Origin: an uncultured Lachnospiraceae bacterium
Lineage (GTDB): Bacteria > Bacillota > Clostridia > Lachnospirales > Lachnospiraceae
DNA length: 64,000 bases
Assembly (NCBI GenBank): GCA_910589195.1
Contig: CAJUTC010000017.1
Location: 1 to 64,000, forward strand
Direction of reading: 5' to 3'
Positions within the stretch are counted from its first letter, which is position 1; each line of letters opens with the position of its first letter. Below, one piece after another: positions 1 to 9,362 of this stretch. The notes beneath the pieces are model-generated. The model did no database searches. It was given only the letters and a program-made list of their open reading frames with translations, and was not told the DNA's origin. Made by a program: the position numbers and the translations under genes.

Positions 1-892
1 TGCTCTGCGGTACAGAGTTGGACTGTGCCAGCATGGACTGAGATGCCTGCAGAAGAATGTTGTTCTTCGTGAATGCAGTGATCTCATCTGCCATATCGGT
101 ATCACGGATACGGCTCTCAGCAGCAGTAATGTTCTCGGATGTTACCTTCAAGTTGTTGATGGTATGCTCCAGACGGTTCTGAGCAGCACCCAAGTGAGCA
201 CGGTAGTTAGATACTACGTTGATTGCTCTGTTAATGGTTTCGATAGCAGCATTACCAGACTTCAGTGTGCTAACATCCAAGCCGCCAACACCAATACCGC
301 TGGAGGTTAAGTTCTGCCTACGAACGATGATGGTTTCCTGTTTGCTAGGACCAATCTGGAAGGTCATCTTCTGGCCGCTGGTCAGGTTAGATGGATCTAC
401 GCTATTCTCATACTTCGATGTACCAAGTTCAACGTTACCGGTAGCTGTGTTCATGGATGCGGTAAGAGCGCCGCTGCTTCCTTCCAATGGCTTAATACCG
501 TTGAAGTCAGTGTAGTTAGCGATACGGTCGATTTCTGCAAGCAGTTCATCAACCTCCAACTGAAGGTTAGCTCTTGCTACAGAGTTGTAGGTACCGTTAG
601 CAGACTGGCTTGCCAGGGTGGTAAGACGCTGTAACATGGAATGAGTTTCGGTTAAAGCACCTTCTGCTGTCTGAATCAAACCTACAGCATCCTGTGCGTT
701 CTTGGTAGCCTGATTTAAACCATTGATCTGAGATCTCATGCTCTCGGAAATAGCAAGGCCTGCAGCGTCATCGCCTGCACGGTTGATTCTATAACCGGAA
801 GACAGCTTCTCTAAGTTCTTGTTCAAACCACTCTGGTTAATGCCTAAGTTTCTATAAGAGTTAATCGCCGCTATGTTATGTTGAATTACCAT
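1..892 (-). CDS. Flagellin (major filament protein), C-terminus cut by window edge
   Basis: The reading frame starts at ATG 892 with AGGAGG 7 bases upstream and runs off the left edge, so the stop lies outside. It reads MVIQHNIAAINSYRN, then SGYRINRAGDDAAGLAISE, the classic D0/D1 flagellin N-terminus. The C-terminal D1/D0 part (LGAAQNRLEHTINNL, AAESRIRDTDMADE) follows after a short variable centre of roughly 90 residues. About 297 residues are visible and nearly the whole protein is present. Flagellin is exported through the flagellar type III channel and polymerises under the FliD cap. A sigma-28-type promoter and a GGA-rich leader lie upstream. A second, divergent flagellin sits directly next to it. 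Confidence 0.95.
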   Translation of the reverse strand, partial: MVIQHNIAAINSYRNLGINQSGLNKNLEKLSSGYRINRAGDDAAGLAISESMRSQINGLNQATKNAQDAVGLIQTAEGALTETHSMLQRLTTLASQSANGTYNSVARANLQLEVDELLAEIDRIANYTDFNGIKPLEGSSGALTASMNTATGNVELGTSKYENSVDPSNLTSGQKMTFQIGPSKQETIIVRRQNLTSSGIGVGGLDVSTLKSGNAAIETINRAINVVSNYRAHLGAAQNRLEHTINNLKVTSENITAAESRIRDTDMADEITAFTKNNILLQASQSMLAQSNSVPQS

Positions 893-1013
893 AAAATATC
901 CTCCTATTGATAAATTTACTCTGGGAACTTCCCTGTCCCCAGCCCCTTCCCGGAGAGGGCCCTACTCCGGAAAAGCCTGTAAAGCTATATGTTAATTTAC
1001 CTTACATTCTTAA

Positions 1014-1040
1014 TTATCGTCATGATTTTGTAAAACTTAA
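1014..1040 (-). promoter_or_regulatory. Sigma-28 promoter of the first flagellin
   Basis: On the minus strand, TTAA and GACGATAA are separated by 15 bases, matching the TAAA-N15-GCCGATAA pattern used by SigD/FliA. It lies about 120 bases upstream of the flagellin ATG. The intervening leader carries a CCGGAG/CTCCGG hairpin and several GGA triplets, which could serve CsrA control. Confidence 0.6.
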
Positions 1041-1076
1041 GGTTTTTTTTCACTTTTTTCCCACCAGTTTCCTGAT

Positions 1077-1922
1077 TTACCGCAGCAGGTTCATGACTAA
1101 CTCTGGGAGGGAATTGGCTCTGGCAGCCATCTGGGTAGCCGACTGGAATGTAATGTTATCCTTAGTGTAAAGAGTAAACTCATCTGCCATATCCGTATCC
1201 CGGATACGGCTTTCGGCTGTCATCATATTTTCATTAGTAACGGTTAAATTATTATGAGTGTGCTCCAAATGGTTCTGGTTAGCACCGAAATTAGCCCGGA
1301 TATCAGCTACCGCCTCAATGGCTTCATCGATATATGGGATTGAATCATTTGCAGAAGAAATCGAGGTAAGATCGATCTGATCCAAGCGAAGTCCCTTGTC
1401 ACTTACGGAATACGTCTTTACCTTTAAAATTTCTTCTTCTGAGCAGCCCACTTGAAGCTGGATATCGCCCACCTGCCATGGAATAGGCTCTCCTTCGGGA
1501 ACCTCTTCTGTTCCAAACAGAGAAATCCCGTCAAAGTTTGAAGTTTCCCCGATTCGGTTAATCTCGTCAATTAATTGCTGACGCTCAAAATCTAAATTGG
1601 CCCGGGCAGCCGTAGTATACGTGCCGTTGGCCGACTGAACCGCCAAGGTTTTCATCCTGCCCAGCATGGAATGCACTTCCGCCAAAGCTCCGTCACCTGT
1701 CTGGGTTAAACTGATTCCGTCATTTACGTTTCGCAGCGCCTGGTTAATCCCTGTAATCTGGGAACGCATCAGCTCGGAAATCGTCAACCCTGCCGCGTCA
1801 TCTCCGGCCCGGTTAATCCGGTAACCAGAAGAAAGCTTCTCTAAGGACTTTCTCATCCTGCCTTCGGATATTCCTTTATTCCTAGCAGAATTAATTCCTG
1901 CTATATTATTTTGTATAATCAA
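1077..1922 (-). CDS. Second, smaller flagellin with a TTG start
   Basis: This is a 281-residue flagellin with intact N-terminal (IIQNNIAGINSARNKG, SGYRINRAGDDAAGLTISE) and C-terminal (ESRIRDTDMADE) domains and a short central region (EEVPEGEPIPW, CSEEE). I place the start at TTG 1922, preceded 9 bases upstream by GGAAGGTGG, because flagellin D0 begins at this point. The open frame extends upstream to an ATG at 1997 with a weaker AAAAGG, which would add 25 residues unlike any flagellin. It contains a cysteine, which is uncommon in flagellins. It probably encodes a minor filament subunit, expressed from its own sigma-28-like promoter. Confidence 0.9.
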   Translation of the reverse strand: MIIQNNIAGINSARNKGISEGRMRKSLEKLSSGYRINRAGDDAAGLTISELMRSQITGINQALRNVNDGISLTQTGDGALAEVHSMLGRMKTLAVQSANGTYTTAARANLDFERQQLIDEINRIGETSNFDGISLFGTEEVPEGEPIPWQVGDIQLQVGCSEEEILKVKTYSVSDKGLRLDQIDLTSISSANDSIPYIDEAIEAVADIRANFGANQNHLEHTHNNLTVTNENMMTAESRIRDTDMADEFTLYTKDNITFQSATQMAARANSLPELVMNLLR

Positions 1923-2021
1923 ACCTGTCAACCACCTTCCATTATCATGGTTCGGCCTGGCGCTTACCCACTGCTTAAAACAGCCTGACCGTGACATAAA
2001 ACCTTTTTGCCTCTGTTTATA

Positions 2022-2048
2022 TTATCGGCAAAATCGGCAGATGGATAA
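2022..2048 (-). promoter_or_regulatory. Sigma-28 promoter of the second flagellin
   Basis: The minus strand reads CTTAT, 15 bases, then GCCGATAA. The -10 box is a perfect SigD/FliA match and the -35 box (TTAT) is the same variant seen before flgM and the FliD-like gene in this window. The expected start point is about 95 bases before the TTG start codon. Confidence 0.55.
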
Positions 2049-2174
2049 GGGGAAGGCGCAAAAAATAATTTTGCCTTTCTTTATTTTAGTGTGGTTTCTA
2101 TTCTGGGGATTGTAAGAATTCACTGGCCTGACTGACTCTCCATAGATGATATAAAGAAATTTGCTCAGTCCCAT

Positions 2175-2450
2175 TTACAATCCCAACACATTACGCACAG
2201 CATTATCAAGTTCTATCGCTGTAGGTAGTGTTGGTCCAGAAATAAAACGATTAGAAAATTCTTGCATTTTAAACCGGAGTTGTCTTACTGGTTCAATGCT
2301 ACGCATATGTTGACTCATGATTTTTCTTTGTACAAGGAATTTGAACAAATGGGCAGGCCCCTAATCTCCAAAGAGAGCGGCACTCGTCAGTTGTATCATT
2401 AGGAGCATATCCAAATATCTCCACAATATCTTTATTTGGTCTTTGAATAT
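2175..2450 (-). pseudogene. Restriction endonuclease remnant (N- and C-terminal fragments)
   Basis: Immediately behind and slightly overlapping the methyltransferase 3' end, one frame reads TNIQRPNKDIVEIFGYAPN, then ends with CPFVQIPCTKKNHES before a TAG at 2299-2301. The FGY...CPF....CTKKNH pattern resembles the N-terminus of a group of type II restriction enzymes encoded beside C5 methyltransferases; this is my recollection of the family, not a search. A second frame from about 2305 reads MRSIEPVRQLRFKMQEF and ends VRNVLGL at 2175, possibly the C-terminus. The expected several hundred residues between the two are missing, so the gene is deleted internally. Confidence 0.4.
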
Positions 2451-3628
2451 TCGTCTTCAAGTCCTCCAAACATTTCGAAAATTATTTCACCGATTGCTTT
2501 ACCTAATAATGGAGGCACAGCATTTCCAACTTGTTCATATTGTTGTGTCATGTTGCCAGTAAATATGTATCTATCTGGGAAACTTTGAATACGTGCAGTT
2601 TCTCGGACTGATATTACTCTTGCTTGAGTCTGGTGGAAAAAGCTGCCCCAATGAGGATCACATTTGGTCATTATAGTTGAACATAATTCATTTGGATCAA
2701 GTTGTCCATATCGTTTTGTATGGTCACTTCTTCTGGCACGTTTCAACCCATTTGGGAGCAATTCAAAAGGAATATCTCTCCAACTTCCTCCTTGAGGAAT
2801 ATATTTTAAGCGTTCTATGTTTATCGATGAAAGTCTTGAGCAAAAATGTGATGTAATACTATCTGAGCATTCTCATGCATAAACCTGAAATTCAGATTGT
2901 GGCCTTTTGCTGTACAAATATTTACCGCTCAATGCATCATCTTTTAATTCAGGTAAATCACTTATTGTATCCCACACAGTTACTTTAGGTTTTAACAGCA
3001 GTTCATCCATAGGAGTAAGCATATGGCATAAATCTTTGGCTCCTCGAAAATTTGCGGCAGCAGTTGCATAGTATTGGGGTTTGGGAAACAAAATGCTTGA
3101 AATCTTATCCCGAATGGCAATAAATACTGTTCTGAACCACATTTGCGGAACACCATAATGCCCCGCAAAAAGAATACGATGGCTTACTTTGTATCCAAGA
3201 CACTCAAGAATATTATAAATCTGTTCAACAACTATTCCTTTTCCTAAAGAAATAATTCCAGGTACATTTTCTATCAATACTGCTTTCAGTCTTATCTCTG
3301 CTACAATTCGAAGATATTCTTTGAAAAGATGATTACGTGGATCATCAAGTGAACGCACAGGTGCGTTCACGGAAAAGCCTTGACATGGAGGCCCTCCTGC
3401 AATTAAGTCAATTTCATCATAGGCATTTAAAAGGGAGTGCAATTCTTTTTCATCAACATGGCGCACATCTCCAACAATCATCTTAGTTTCTGGATGGTTT
3501 ACTTGGTAGGTATGTGCATATTGCTCAACTAATTCATTTGCCAAAACTGGCACAAATCCTGACTGCTCTAATCCACAAGAAAGACCACCTGCTCCGGCAA
3601 ATAAGTCAATCCTATATCGCTTTGGCAT
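2432..3628 (-). pseudogene. C5-cytosine DNA methyltransferase interrupted by an in-frame TGA
   Basis: The upstream part (ATG 3628 to TGA 2873-2875) carries motif I (DLFAGAGGLSCGLEQSGF), motif IV (GGPPCQGFS, catalytic Cys) and motif VI (ENVPG). After the TGA the same frame stays open and reads CSRLSSINIERLKYIPQGG, SWRDIP, KRYGQL, RETARIQSFPDRYIF and GNAVPP (motif X), ending at 2432. So one nonsense codon, not a frameshift, splits a protein of about 398 codons. Motif VIII reads GVPQMWFRTVFIAI, with Trp where the family usually has Arg. Base composition is more AT-rich than the flagellar neighbours. An N-terminal fragment alone would lack the C-terminal fold and motif X and should be inactive. 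Confidence 0.85.
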
Positions 3629-3827
3629 ATTATAAAATACCTCTTTTTAGTTTAACCTCGTACCATTAAACGTAATAGGATTCAGGTGTTAAATATCTGT
3701 CTATTGTATATTAATCTATTTATTTTTGGTTATTCTCCTATGTGAGATTACGTTTCTTAAATTCTGTATCGTTCCGACATTTAACCGCTCATCTGCAAAT
3801 CCAGCGTTTCAGTTATGTTCCAAACTA

Positions 3828-5066
3828 TCAATTTAAACCGAAACCTGGTATCTGATACGAAAGTGCCCCATATATATCCAGCATCCCTCCAGAAGCCACT
3901 TTTCCATCCAGACTTTCCAGCTTTTTAGCCGAATAAAGCAGCGCTTGTTTCATGTCTGTCATGGTAAGATCCGCTCTGCAGGAGGAAATCAGCGCCGCCG
4001 CCCCTGATACCATAGGCGCCGCCATGGAAGTTCCCGTCATATAGCCATAGTTGTGGTTTGTTGTGGTGCTTACAATATAGGAGCCGGGAGCCGCCAGATC
4101 CACACTTTGAGCACCGTAATTAGAGCTGGGATGAAGCGTTCCGTCAAACATTAAATTTGCGACTGAAATAATATTTTCATTGGTAAAGGCCGCCGGATAA
4201 ATGGGGGTTTGGTCGATATCAAATCCGAAACCGGAACTATCTCCATTTCCTGCCGATATAACAAACAACATATTGGAATTCTGAATCAGCTCTGCCAGCT
4301 GTGGATCGTAAATATCGGCTCCAAAACTTAAGTTACAGATAGAAGCGCCGTTTGCCTGGGCATAGCGGATCGCCTCAATCACTTCTGATGAATCCCCTTT
4401 CCCGTCTGAGCCAAGAGCCTTTAGTACCATAATTTTTACATAATTGCTGTCCGCAATTCCTGTAATTCCTTTTTGATCCCAATTTCCGATGATTGTGCCT
4501 GCCGCATGGGTTCCATGATCATCCTCTTCTCCTACATAAATTTGATTGCTCCCATTGCAAAAATTCCACCCATACACATCATCAATATAGCCGTTTTGAT
4601 CATTGTCGATCCCGTCACCTGGAATCTCGTCAGTATTGATCCAAATCCCATTTTGAAGATCCGGATGGGAAATATCCACCCCGGTGTCAACCAGAGCCAC
4701 TACAACGGGGCGCTTTTCGGGCATCTGGCTATAAAGGTTCCAGGCGGCTTCTGCATGGATATCCGCCCCTTCCAGACCCATGGTTACCCTTTGAACGCTG
4801 AAACCTGGATCTCGTCCCGAATCAAATGCCGGCCCAGAACTTAAAACGCTTCTTTCCGCTCCTTCTTCCAGCTTAATCCTTCCGGTATTATGTAACGCCC
4901 ACTGGTGTTCATACAGTGAACCTTCCGCCCTTACATCCAGATAGACCGCAGTGTGAAAGGCTTTATATTCCCTGACAGGCGCCATGGAAACCACTTCTGA
5001 AAGACCAGCTAGCAACAACCCCCCAGCAAAGATTTTGATGAATCGTTTTCTCAATCCTTTTCCCAC
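3828..5066 (-). CDS. Subtilisin-family (S8) serine protease, membrane-anchored or secreted
   Basis: This 412-residue protein carries the S8 catalytic triad: Asp in VALVDTGVDISHPDL, His in DDHGTHAAGTIIGNW and Ser in GTSMAAPMVSGAAAL. The N-terminus (RKRFIKIFAGGLLLAGLSEV) is a positively charged signal peptide or membrane anchor. I take GTG 5066 as start because AGGAGG lies 8 bases upstream; an upstream in-frame TTG (5087) lacks a ribosome site. A calcium-site-like DNDQNGYIDD stretch is present. It is the last gene of the accessory run behind the ABC exporter genes. It may process exported surface proteins, but no substrate is evident. Confidence 0.9.
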   Translation of the reverse strand: MGKGLRKRFIKIFAGGLLLAGLSEVVSMAPVREYKAFHTAVYLDVRAEGSLYEHQWALHNTGRIKLEEGAERSVLSSGPAFDSGRDPGFSVQRVTMGLEGADIHAEAAWNLYSQMPEKRPVVVALVDTGVDISHPDLQNGIWINTDEIPGDGIDNDQNGYIDDVYGWNFCNGSNQIYVGEEDDHGTHAAGTIIGNWDQKGITGIADSNYVKIMVLKALGSDGKGDSSEVIEAIRYAQANGASICNLSFGADIYDPQLAELIQNSNMLFVISAGNGDSSGFGFDIDQTPIYPAAFTNENIISVANLMFDGTLHPSSNYGAQSVDLAAPGSYIVSTTTNHNYGYMTGTSMAAPMVSGAAALISSCRADLTMTDMKQALLYSAKKLESLDGKVASGGMLDIYGALSYQIPGFGLN

Positions 5067-5146
5067 TTGAGTAACCTCCTGAATCAATTGATACTTCCCG
5101 CTCCTGTTAAGCTGCTTGTTAAAGCAATGCTTTTAATAGGAGCGAT

Positions 5147-6391
5147 TCAAAAAAAGGCCAGATAGTAATAGGGCAAAAACAACCTTCCAATCAGCCTTGC
5201 CCCTTTTACGTACTGTCCCACATCCACAAATACCGGGCAAAAAATCAAGCTTCCCAGAAGAAAAAATGGAATCATGCAGCTAAGCAGCTCTCCACGAACC
5301 GTAATCCGTTTGACAGCCATAGAAAATATGGTTACCGCAATGGCATATGCCAAAAGCAGACCTAGCTCACGAAGCCAAAATCCCATCTCACCGGAAATCC
5401 AAAGCGTCGCTATACCGGAAACCGCCCCTAACATCACAGGCGCCGCCAAGCTGGCAAACCGGCAAAGTCCTTTCTCCATGGCTGGCAGCATAAAAAACAG
5501 CCCTTGTTTCTCATCCTGCCCTAAAGTTACCCCGCCATAAAGGCCGGTGATAAACAAAAAAACCGCCACAAACCCTCTTACCGGAAAAATTGTCCCTTTT
5601 TCCTGTCTGGGCACAGCTTCTTTGCTTTCTTCCTGTAGGGAATGTAAAAAGTTTCCTGTTTGGTTTAGGTCTTCTCCTTGGCTTAATCGGTCTGTTTGGC
5701 CTGAACCGTCTTCTCGGCCTGGCATGTCTTTTCCTGATCTGCCTTTCCCTTCTATGCCATCTTCATACAAAAATTGAAAGGTAGTGCCGTTTTTTAAAAA
5801 ACTGTCATAAAGTTCTTCCGCATCCAGATCATCGTTTTCATACTCGCTCTTATACTCGTTCCCATAGCCGTTCTCATAACCATCCCCCAAACCTTCTTCT
5901 TTTGCCCTGGGCAGCTTATCTGCCATATAATTCAGGAATAAGGTTTTATCATATTCTTCTATCATCAGGGAAAATACGGTTTCGGTAGACAGAAGGCCTG
6001 CTACCGTAGATGGGGCTTCATACAGGCCGATTGCGCCTTTCCATTTTCTTTTCTCCAATTTTTCTTCCAGGCCTTGATAAATGACATAACCGCATTCCGC
6101 TTTTCTTGCAGCTACCTCTTTTTCTAATTCTTCCATGCTGGAAACCTGATAAAAGGAAAACATTCCTTCCGCCTCATTACGGTAAGCAGTGAGTTTTTCC
6201 ACAAGCATTTGATCCAGGCTGTCTGGATCCTTGGATTCTGCATAAACCGCAATCCGGATTCCCTGCTGCGGCTTGTCCTCTTCCTTCTGAAAGAAAAAAG
6301 CGCTACAAGGAAGCACAAGCAAAAGCAGCAAAAAACCAGGACGCTTCCAATACCGTTTCCAGGATAATAGAAACCATAAAACAGGCTTCAA
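5147..6391 (-). CDS. ABC-2-type transporter permease subunit
   Basis: This 414-residue protein has one N-terminal membrane span (RPGFLLLLLVLPCSAFFF), a large hydrophilic loop of about 230 residues and a cluster of spans at the C-terminus, the layout of ABC-2 export permeases. The likely start is TTG 6391, which overlaps the upstream stop codon in TTGA; an open extension to 6496 looks unlike a protein N-terminus. The loop is low-complexity, with Gly/Tyr/Glu (DGYENGYGNEYKSEYEND) and Asp/Gly/Gln runs. It pairs with the preceding permease and the ATPase at 9363-10040. Confidence 0.7.
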   Translation of the reverse strand: MKPVLWFLLSWKRYWKRPGFLLLLLVLPCSAFFFQKEEDKPQQGIRIAVYAESKDPDSLDQMLVEKLTAYRNEAEGMFSFYQVSSMEELEKEVAARKAECGYVIYQGLEEKLEKRKWKGAIGLYEAPSTVAGLLSTETVFSLMIEEYDKTLFLNYMADKLPRAKEEGLGDGYENGYGNEYKSEYENDDLDAEELYDSFLKNGTTFQFLYEDGIEGKGRSGKDMPGREDGSGQTDRLSQGEDLNQTGNFLHSLQEESKEAVPRQEKGTIFPVRGFVAVFLFITGLYGGVTLGQDEKQGLFFMLPAMEKGLCRFASLAAPVMLGAVSGIATLWISGEMGFWLRELGLLLAYAIAVTIFSMAVKRITVRGELLSCMIPFFLLGSLIFCPVFVDVGQYVKGARLIGRLFLPYYYLAFF

Positions 6392-7566
6392 CGTTTCCTC
6401 ACCCCCGCCGCTAAAATGAAAAAAACACCGCTGTACAAACCGGCATGGAGCCATACCTTCCACTTTACCTGCCCCAAAACCGCCATTTTCCCACATTCAA
6501 GCATAACAGAAACCGGAAGCCACGGCGCGGCCTGACGGATGCCGTCTGGCAGAAAAATCAATGGTATCATGCCGCCAGAAAGGAATAGCAGCACCATAGA
6601 TGCAGCCGACAAAAGCATCACTCCCCCCATCAGCGTCCCGGCGCATTCAAAGAAAAAAAGCGCCATGGAAGCGGCTGCCAAACACATAAAAACCAAACAC
6701 ACAAACGCTACCCAAGAAGCTCCCAGATATCCGGCTCTGACGAACACACCGCCGAAAAGCAAACCCAAAACCACAAGAAGGGAGCCTAAGCTTACCACCC
6801 TTGCAAAAGAAATCCACAATGGTCCAATACCCAAAATCCCAAGCTTTTGATCCAGTGCCTTACTTTCCCCGGTCAGATAACCAGAGGCCGGAATGATTCC
6901 AAGCAAGAGAACCAGCACAAAAGCGCTGATCCCATAAAAAACAAATGGACTTACCTCTCCAGAAGCACTGACTTGCTCTCGTTTAAAATAATGAATCCTG
7001 GGCAGGGAATAGGCCATATAAATCTGGTTCAGCTCTGACTCCAGCTCTAAGATTTTCTCTTCCTGCCCTGTCTGGCGCAGCAGTTGATCCCCTGCGTAAA
7101 TCCCAGCCTGGGCAGCACTTAAGGTTCTGGCTCCTGCCATGGTCAATTCTTTAAACACAACACTTTCCAACCCTTTTTGTGGCAGATAAATAGAAACCGG
7201 AGGGTTTGTCCCGTTCATAATCCCCTGCACCATCCCCTCAGGCACCCACATAATTCCAAGGATCTCTCCTTGTTCCAAGGCCTTGTTGGCTTCTTCCTCT
7301 TCCATATAATAGAAATCACAAAGACTGTCCACACTGTCTAAGGATCCCAGCATCCGTACTGCTATTTCCGCCATAGGGTCTTTCTCTGGAAGTACCACGC
7401 CGATAGAAATACGCCCTAAGGCTTCTTCTCCACGCATAATCGTTCCGGCAGTTTGGGCAACCGAGCCCAGCATAAGCATCAGCACAACTGCCCCGGCTGC
7501 CACAAAAGGCATACGCTTCCATGCCCGTTTGAATTCCAATTTTAAAAAATAAAACCGTGCTGCCAT
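6388..7566 (-). CDS. ABC-2-type transporter permease subunit
   Basis: This 392-residue protein has an N-terminal span (MPFVAAGAVVLMLMLGSVAQ), an extracytoplasmic domain of about 180 residues and roughly five C-terminal spans (VFYGISAFVLVLLLGIIPA and following), typical of ABC-2 permeases that export drugs, peptides or polymers. ATG 7566 directly abuts the stop codon of the zinc-ribbon gene and its own stop overlaps the next permease, so the set is translationally coupled. The substrate is not evident from sequence. A role in exporting a surface or flagellar modification product is only an inference from context. Confidence 0.75.
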   Translation of the reverse strand: MAARFYFLKLEFKRAWKRMPFVAAGAVVLMLMLGSVAQTAGTIMRGEEALGRISIGVVLPEKDPMAEIAVRMLGSLDSVDSLCDFYYMEEEEANKALEQGEILGIMWVPEGMVQGIMNGTNPPVSIYLPQKGLESVVFKELTMAGARTLSAAQAGIYAGDQLLRQTGQEEKILELESELNQIYMAYSLPRIHYFKREQVSASGEVSPFVFYGISAFVLVLLLGIIPASGYLTGESKALDQKLGILGIGPLWISFARVVSLGSLLVVLGLLFGGVFVRAGYLGASWVAFVCLVFMCLAAASMALFFFECAGTLMGGVMLLSAASMVLLFLSGGMIPLIFLPDGIRQAAPWLPVSVMLECGKMAVLGQVKWKVWLHAGLYSGVFFILAAGVRKR

Positions 7567-9327
7567 TTAATAGAAATCTCCAAATAAAGGTTCCGCTTTC
7601 TGCTGGATCTCCTCAGACAGTTCCTCCCAGTCCGCTTCGGAAGCTTCCAGCACATCAAATAGGGATCCAGAAGGCTCCTCTATCTCATCCTCTAAACGTT
7701 TTAGATAAGCTTCCCCACGAAATGCCATATGCTGTCCATTGAAAGGAGAATCAATCCCCAGCTCATCAATTTCCATATGTATCGAAGTTCCCTTCTCCAG
7801 TTCATCAATTGTCCCTTCCAGGGAAAGAGAAAGGAGTGTAAGACGCTGGGCCTTGACAGCAAGATGGGCGCTTAGCTCCCCATCTTCCGTTTCATAGCTC
7901 ATTTTATAGTCTGCACCTGCTGACTCTCCCATAAACCTTACATCTAACGAAATTTCATCCGTTACTGTTTTTTTATCAAACGATCCCTGTCGTTCCAAAT
8001 TGATTGTAATCCGCTCACCGTACGCAGTCATCCCCAGAGTTGCCTCCAGATTTTGCAGTGGGTAATTCCCGCTTTTTAATTCGGCTTCAAATTCCATTTC
8101 TGCTTCTTCACCATCTGCATAAATATTGGTGGTTCCGGAAAATGCTACTAAATTCCCTTTCTTATCCAGATAGATCATCATTTCCACATCATCAAGAGAA
8201 TCATCTAAAATTTTAATCAGATCGTCCACCGTTTCTTGAGCATCGGCATATATTTTTTTTATGGCGATTTGGGGTGATGTAGAAGAAATCCCATTTCCCA
8301 TAATCTGATTCAGCTTGGCAGTCCTTTCCAAGGTTTTCAGGAAATCTTCCTTCAAAACTTCATCCTCCAGAAAGAAATCCGAAGATTCTTCCAGAAAATC
8401 AATCATGGCTTCTTTGCTGACAACAGTATGGTATCCTTGGCATTTCACCTCTTTTTTATTAATGGTAAAGGGTCTTTTTTCGGCTTTTTCCACGATCAGC
8501 GCTTCCTTGAACCGCTCCTTTGCCTTACAGACCTCTTGGTAGCGGGCAAGTAATTTTTCTATATTAAAGGGGCGTTTTTTTGTATCGTAAGCCTCTTCCA
8601 GGCTTTCATCTACATAGTCTGCCAGTTCATCCGCATCAACTCCGTAATCATCAAGCAGCGGCCCAATTATCGGAGAATGTGTCATCCTGCTTCCCAATCC
8701 GTTTCCTAAATCCAGCAAAAACACATACGGAGAAAGCTGAGGCACCGAAGCCATCAAACGCTTATCTCCATAATAAAGCTGGATATCCGCCAGATCCATT
8801 CCACTGTAATTCACACGAAAGTCAGCGGCTGCTGTGCGATTCGAAGGACTGCTTTTCGCCTGGATCTGAAATCCGCTTCCCGCCAGTTCTTCTGTGCCAT
8901 AAATCGTGCTTTCTCTTAAATACAATTCCAGGCCCTGTTCCACATCCTGATTCTTTATCAGTTCCTCAAACTGGGACCAGCCAAAAAGTTCTTCGCTGGG
9001 AAGGCCCTTTTTATCCCCTGAAAATGCCTGTTCAAACGCCGCGATTACCCTTTCCTTCGGGTCTTTGGCATTCAATATCACGGCCCCTGCTGCTACGCCG
9101 CACAAAGCTATTGCCAGAATCGATCCACCAATGGCAATCCATTTGCCCTTCCCTCTTTTCTTTCCACCTTCTGGAATGTGGGAAGATGCTTGGGTAATCG
9201 GGTAATAAGGCACGGCATCTAAGCCGCTTTTATCAGACAGTTCCGCTCCGTTTCCAACCCAGGTTCCACAGCTAGGGCAAAAGCGGGAATCATCTGGTAG
9301 CGTTTTCTTACAAAATGGACATTTCAT
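7567..9327 (-). CDS. Zinc-ribbon single-span membrane protein of unknown function
   Basis: The N-terminus holds a double-CxxC zinc ribbon (MKCPFCKKTLPDDSRFCPSCG). One transmembrane segment follows around residue 70 (WIAIGGSILAIALCGVAAGA), then about 490 extracytoplasmic residues rich in Glu, Asp and Leu with beta-type repeats. Two ATGs are possible: 9333 lies only 3 bases after GGAGG, while 9327 lies 9 bases after it, so I prefer 9327 (586 residues). Zinc-ribbon plus single-span proteins of this layout are common in Clostridia and often sit beside ABC exporters, as here. No enzyme motif is visible. Confidence 0.75.
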   Translation of the reverse strand: MKCPFCKKTLPDDSRFCPSCGTWVGNGAELSDKSGLDAVPYYPITQASSHIPEGGKKRGKGKWIAIGGSILAIALCGVAAGAVILNAKDPKERVIAAFEQAFSGDKKGLPSEELFGWSQFEELIKNQDVEQGLELYLRESTIYGTEELAGSGFQIQAKSSPSNRTAAADFRVNYSGMDLADIQLYYGDKRLMASVPQLSPYVFLLDLGNGLGSRMTHSPIIGPLLDDYGVDADELADYVDESLEEAYDTKKRPFNIEKLLARYQEVCKAKERFKEALIVEKAEKRPFTINKKEVKCQGYHTVVSKEAMIDFLEESSDFFLEDEVLKEDFLKTLERTAKLNQIMGNGISSTSPQIAIKKIYADAQETVDDLIKILDDSLDDVEMMIYLDKKGNLVAFSGTTNIYADGEEAEMEFEAELKSGNYPLQNLEATLGMTAYGERITINLERQGSFDKKTVTDEISLDVRFMGESAGADYKMSYETEDGELSAHLAVKAQRLTLLSLSLEGTIDELEKGTSIHMEIDELGIDSPFNGQHMAFRGEAYLKRLEDEIEEPSGSLFDVLEASEADWEELSEEIQQKAEPLFGDFY

Positions 9328-9362
9328 ACTCATTTTCCTCCTCTTATGTCATGAACAAACTG

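Noticed and set aside
2762..2872. Frameshift as the cause of the split methyltransferase
   Set aside because: The two fragments are in the same frame and the interval between them translates cleanly to conserved sequence after the single TGA, so a nonsense codon explains the split.
2873..2875. TGA recoding (selenocysteine or tryptophan) in the methyltransferase
   Set aside because: No downstream stem-loop typical of selenocysteine insertion was seen, other genes end normally at TGA, and the position is not a known catalytic residue.
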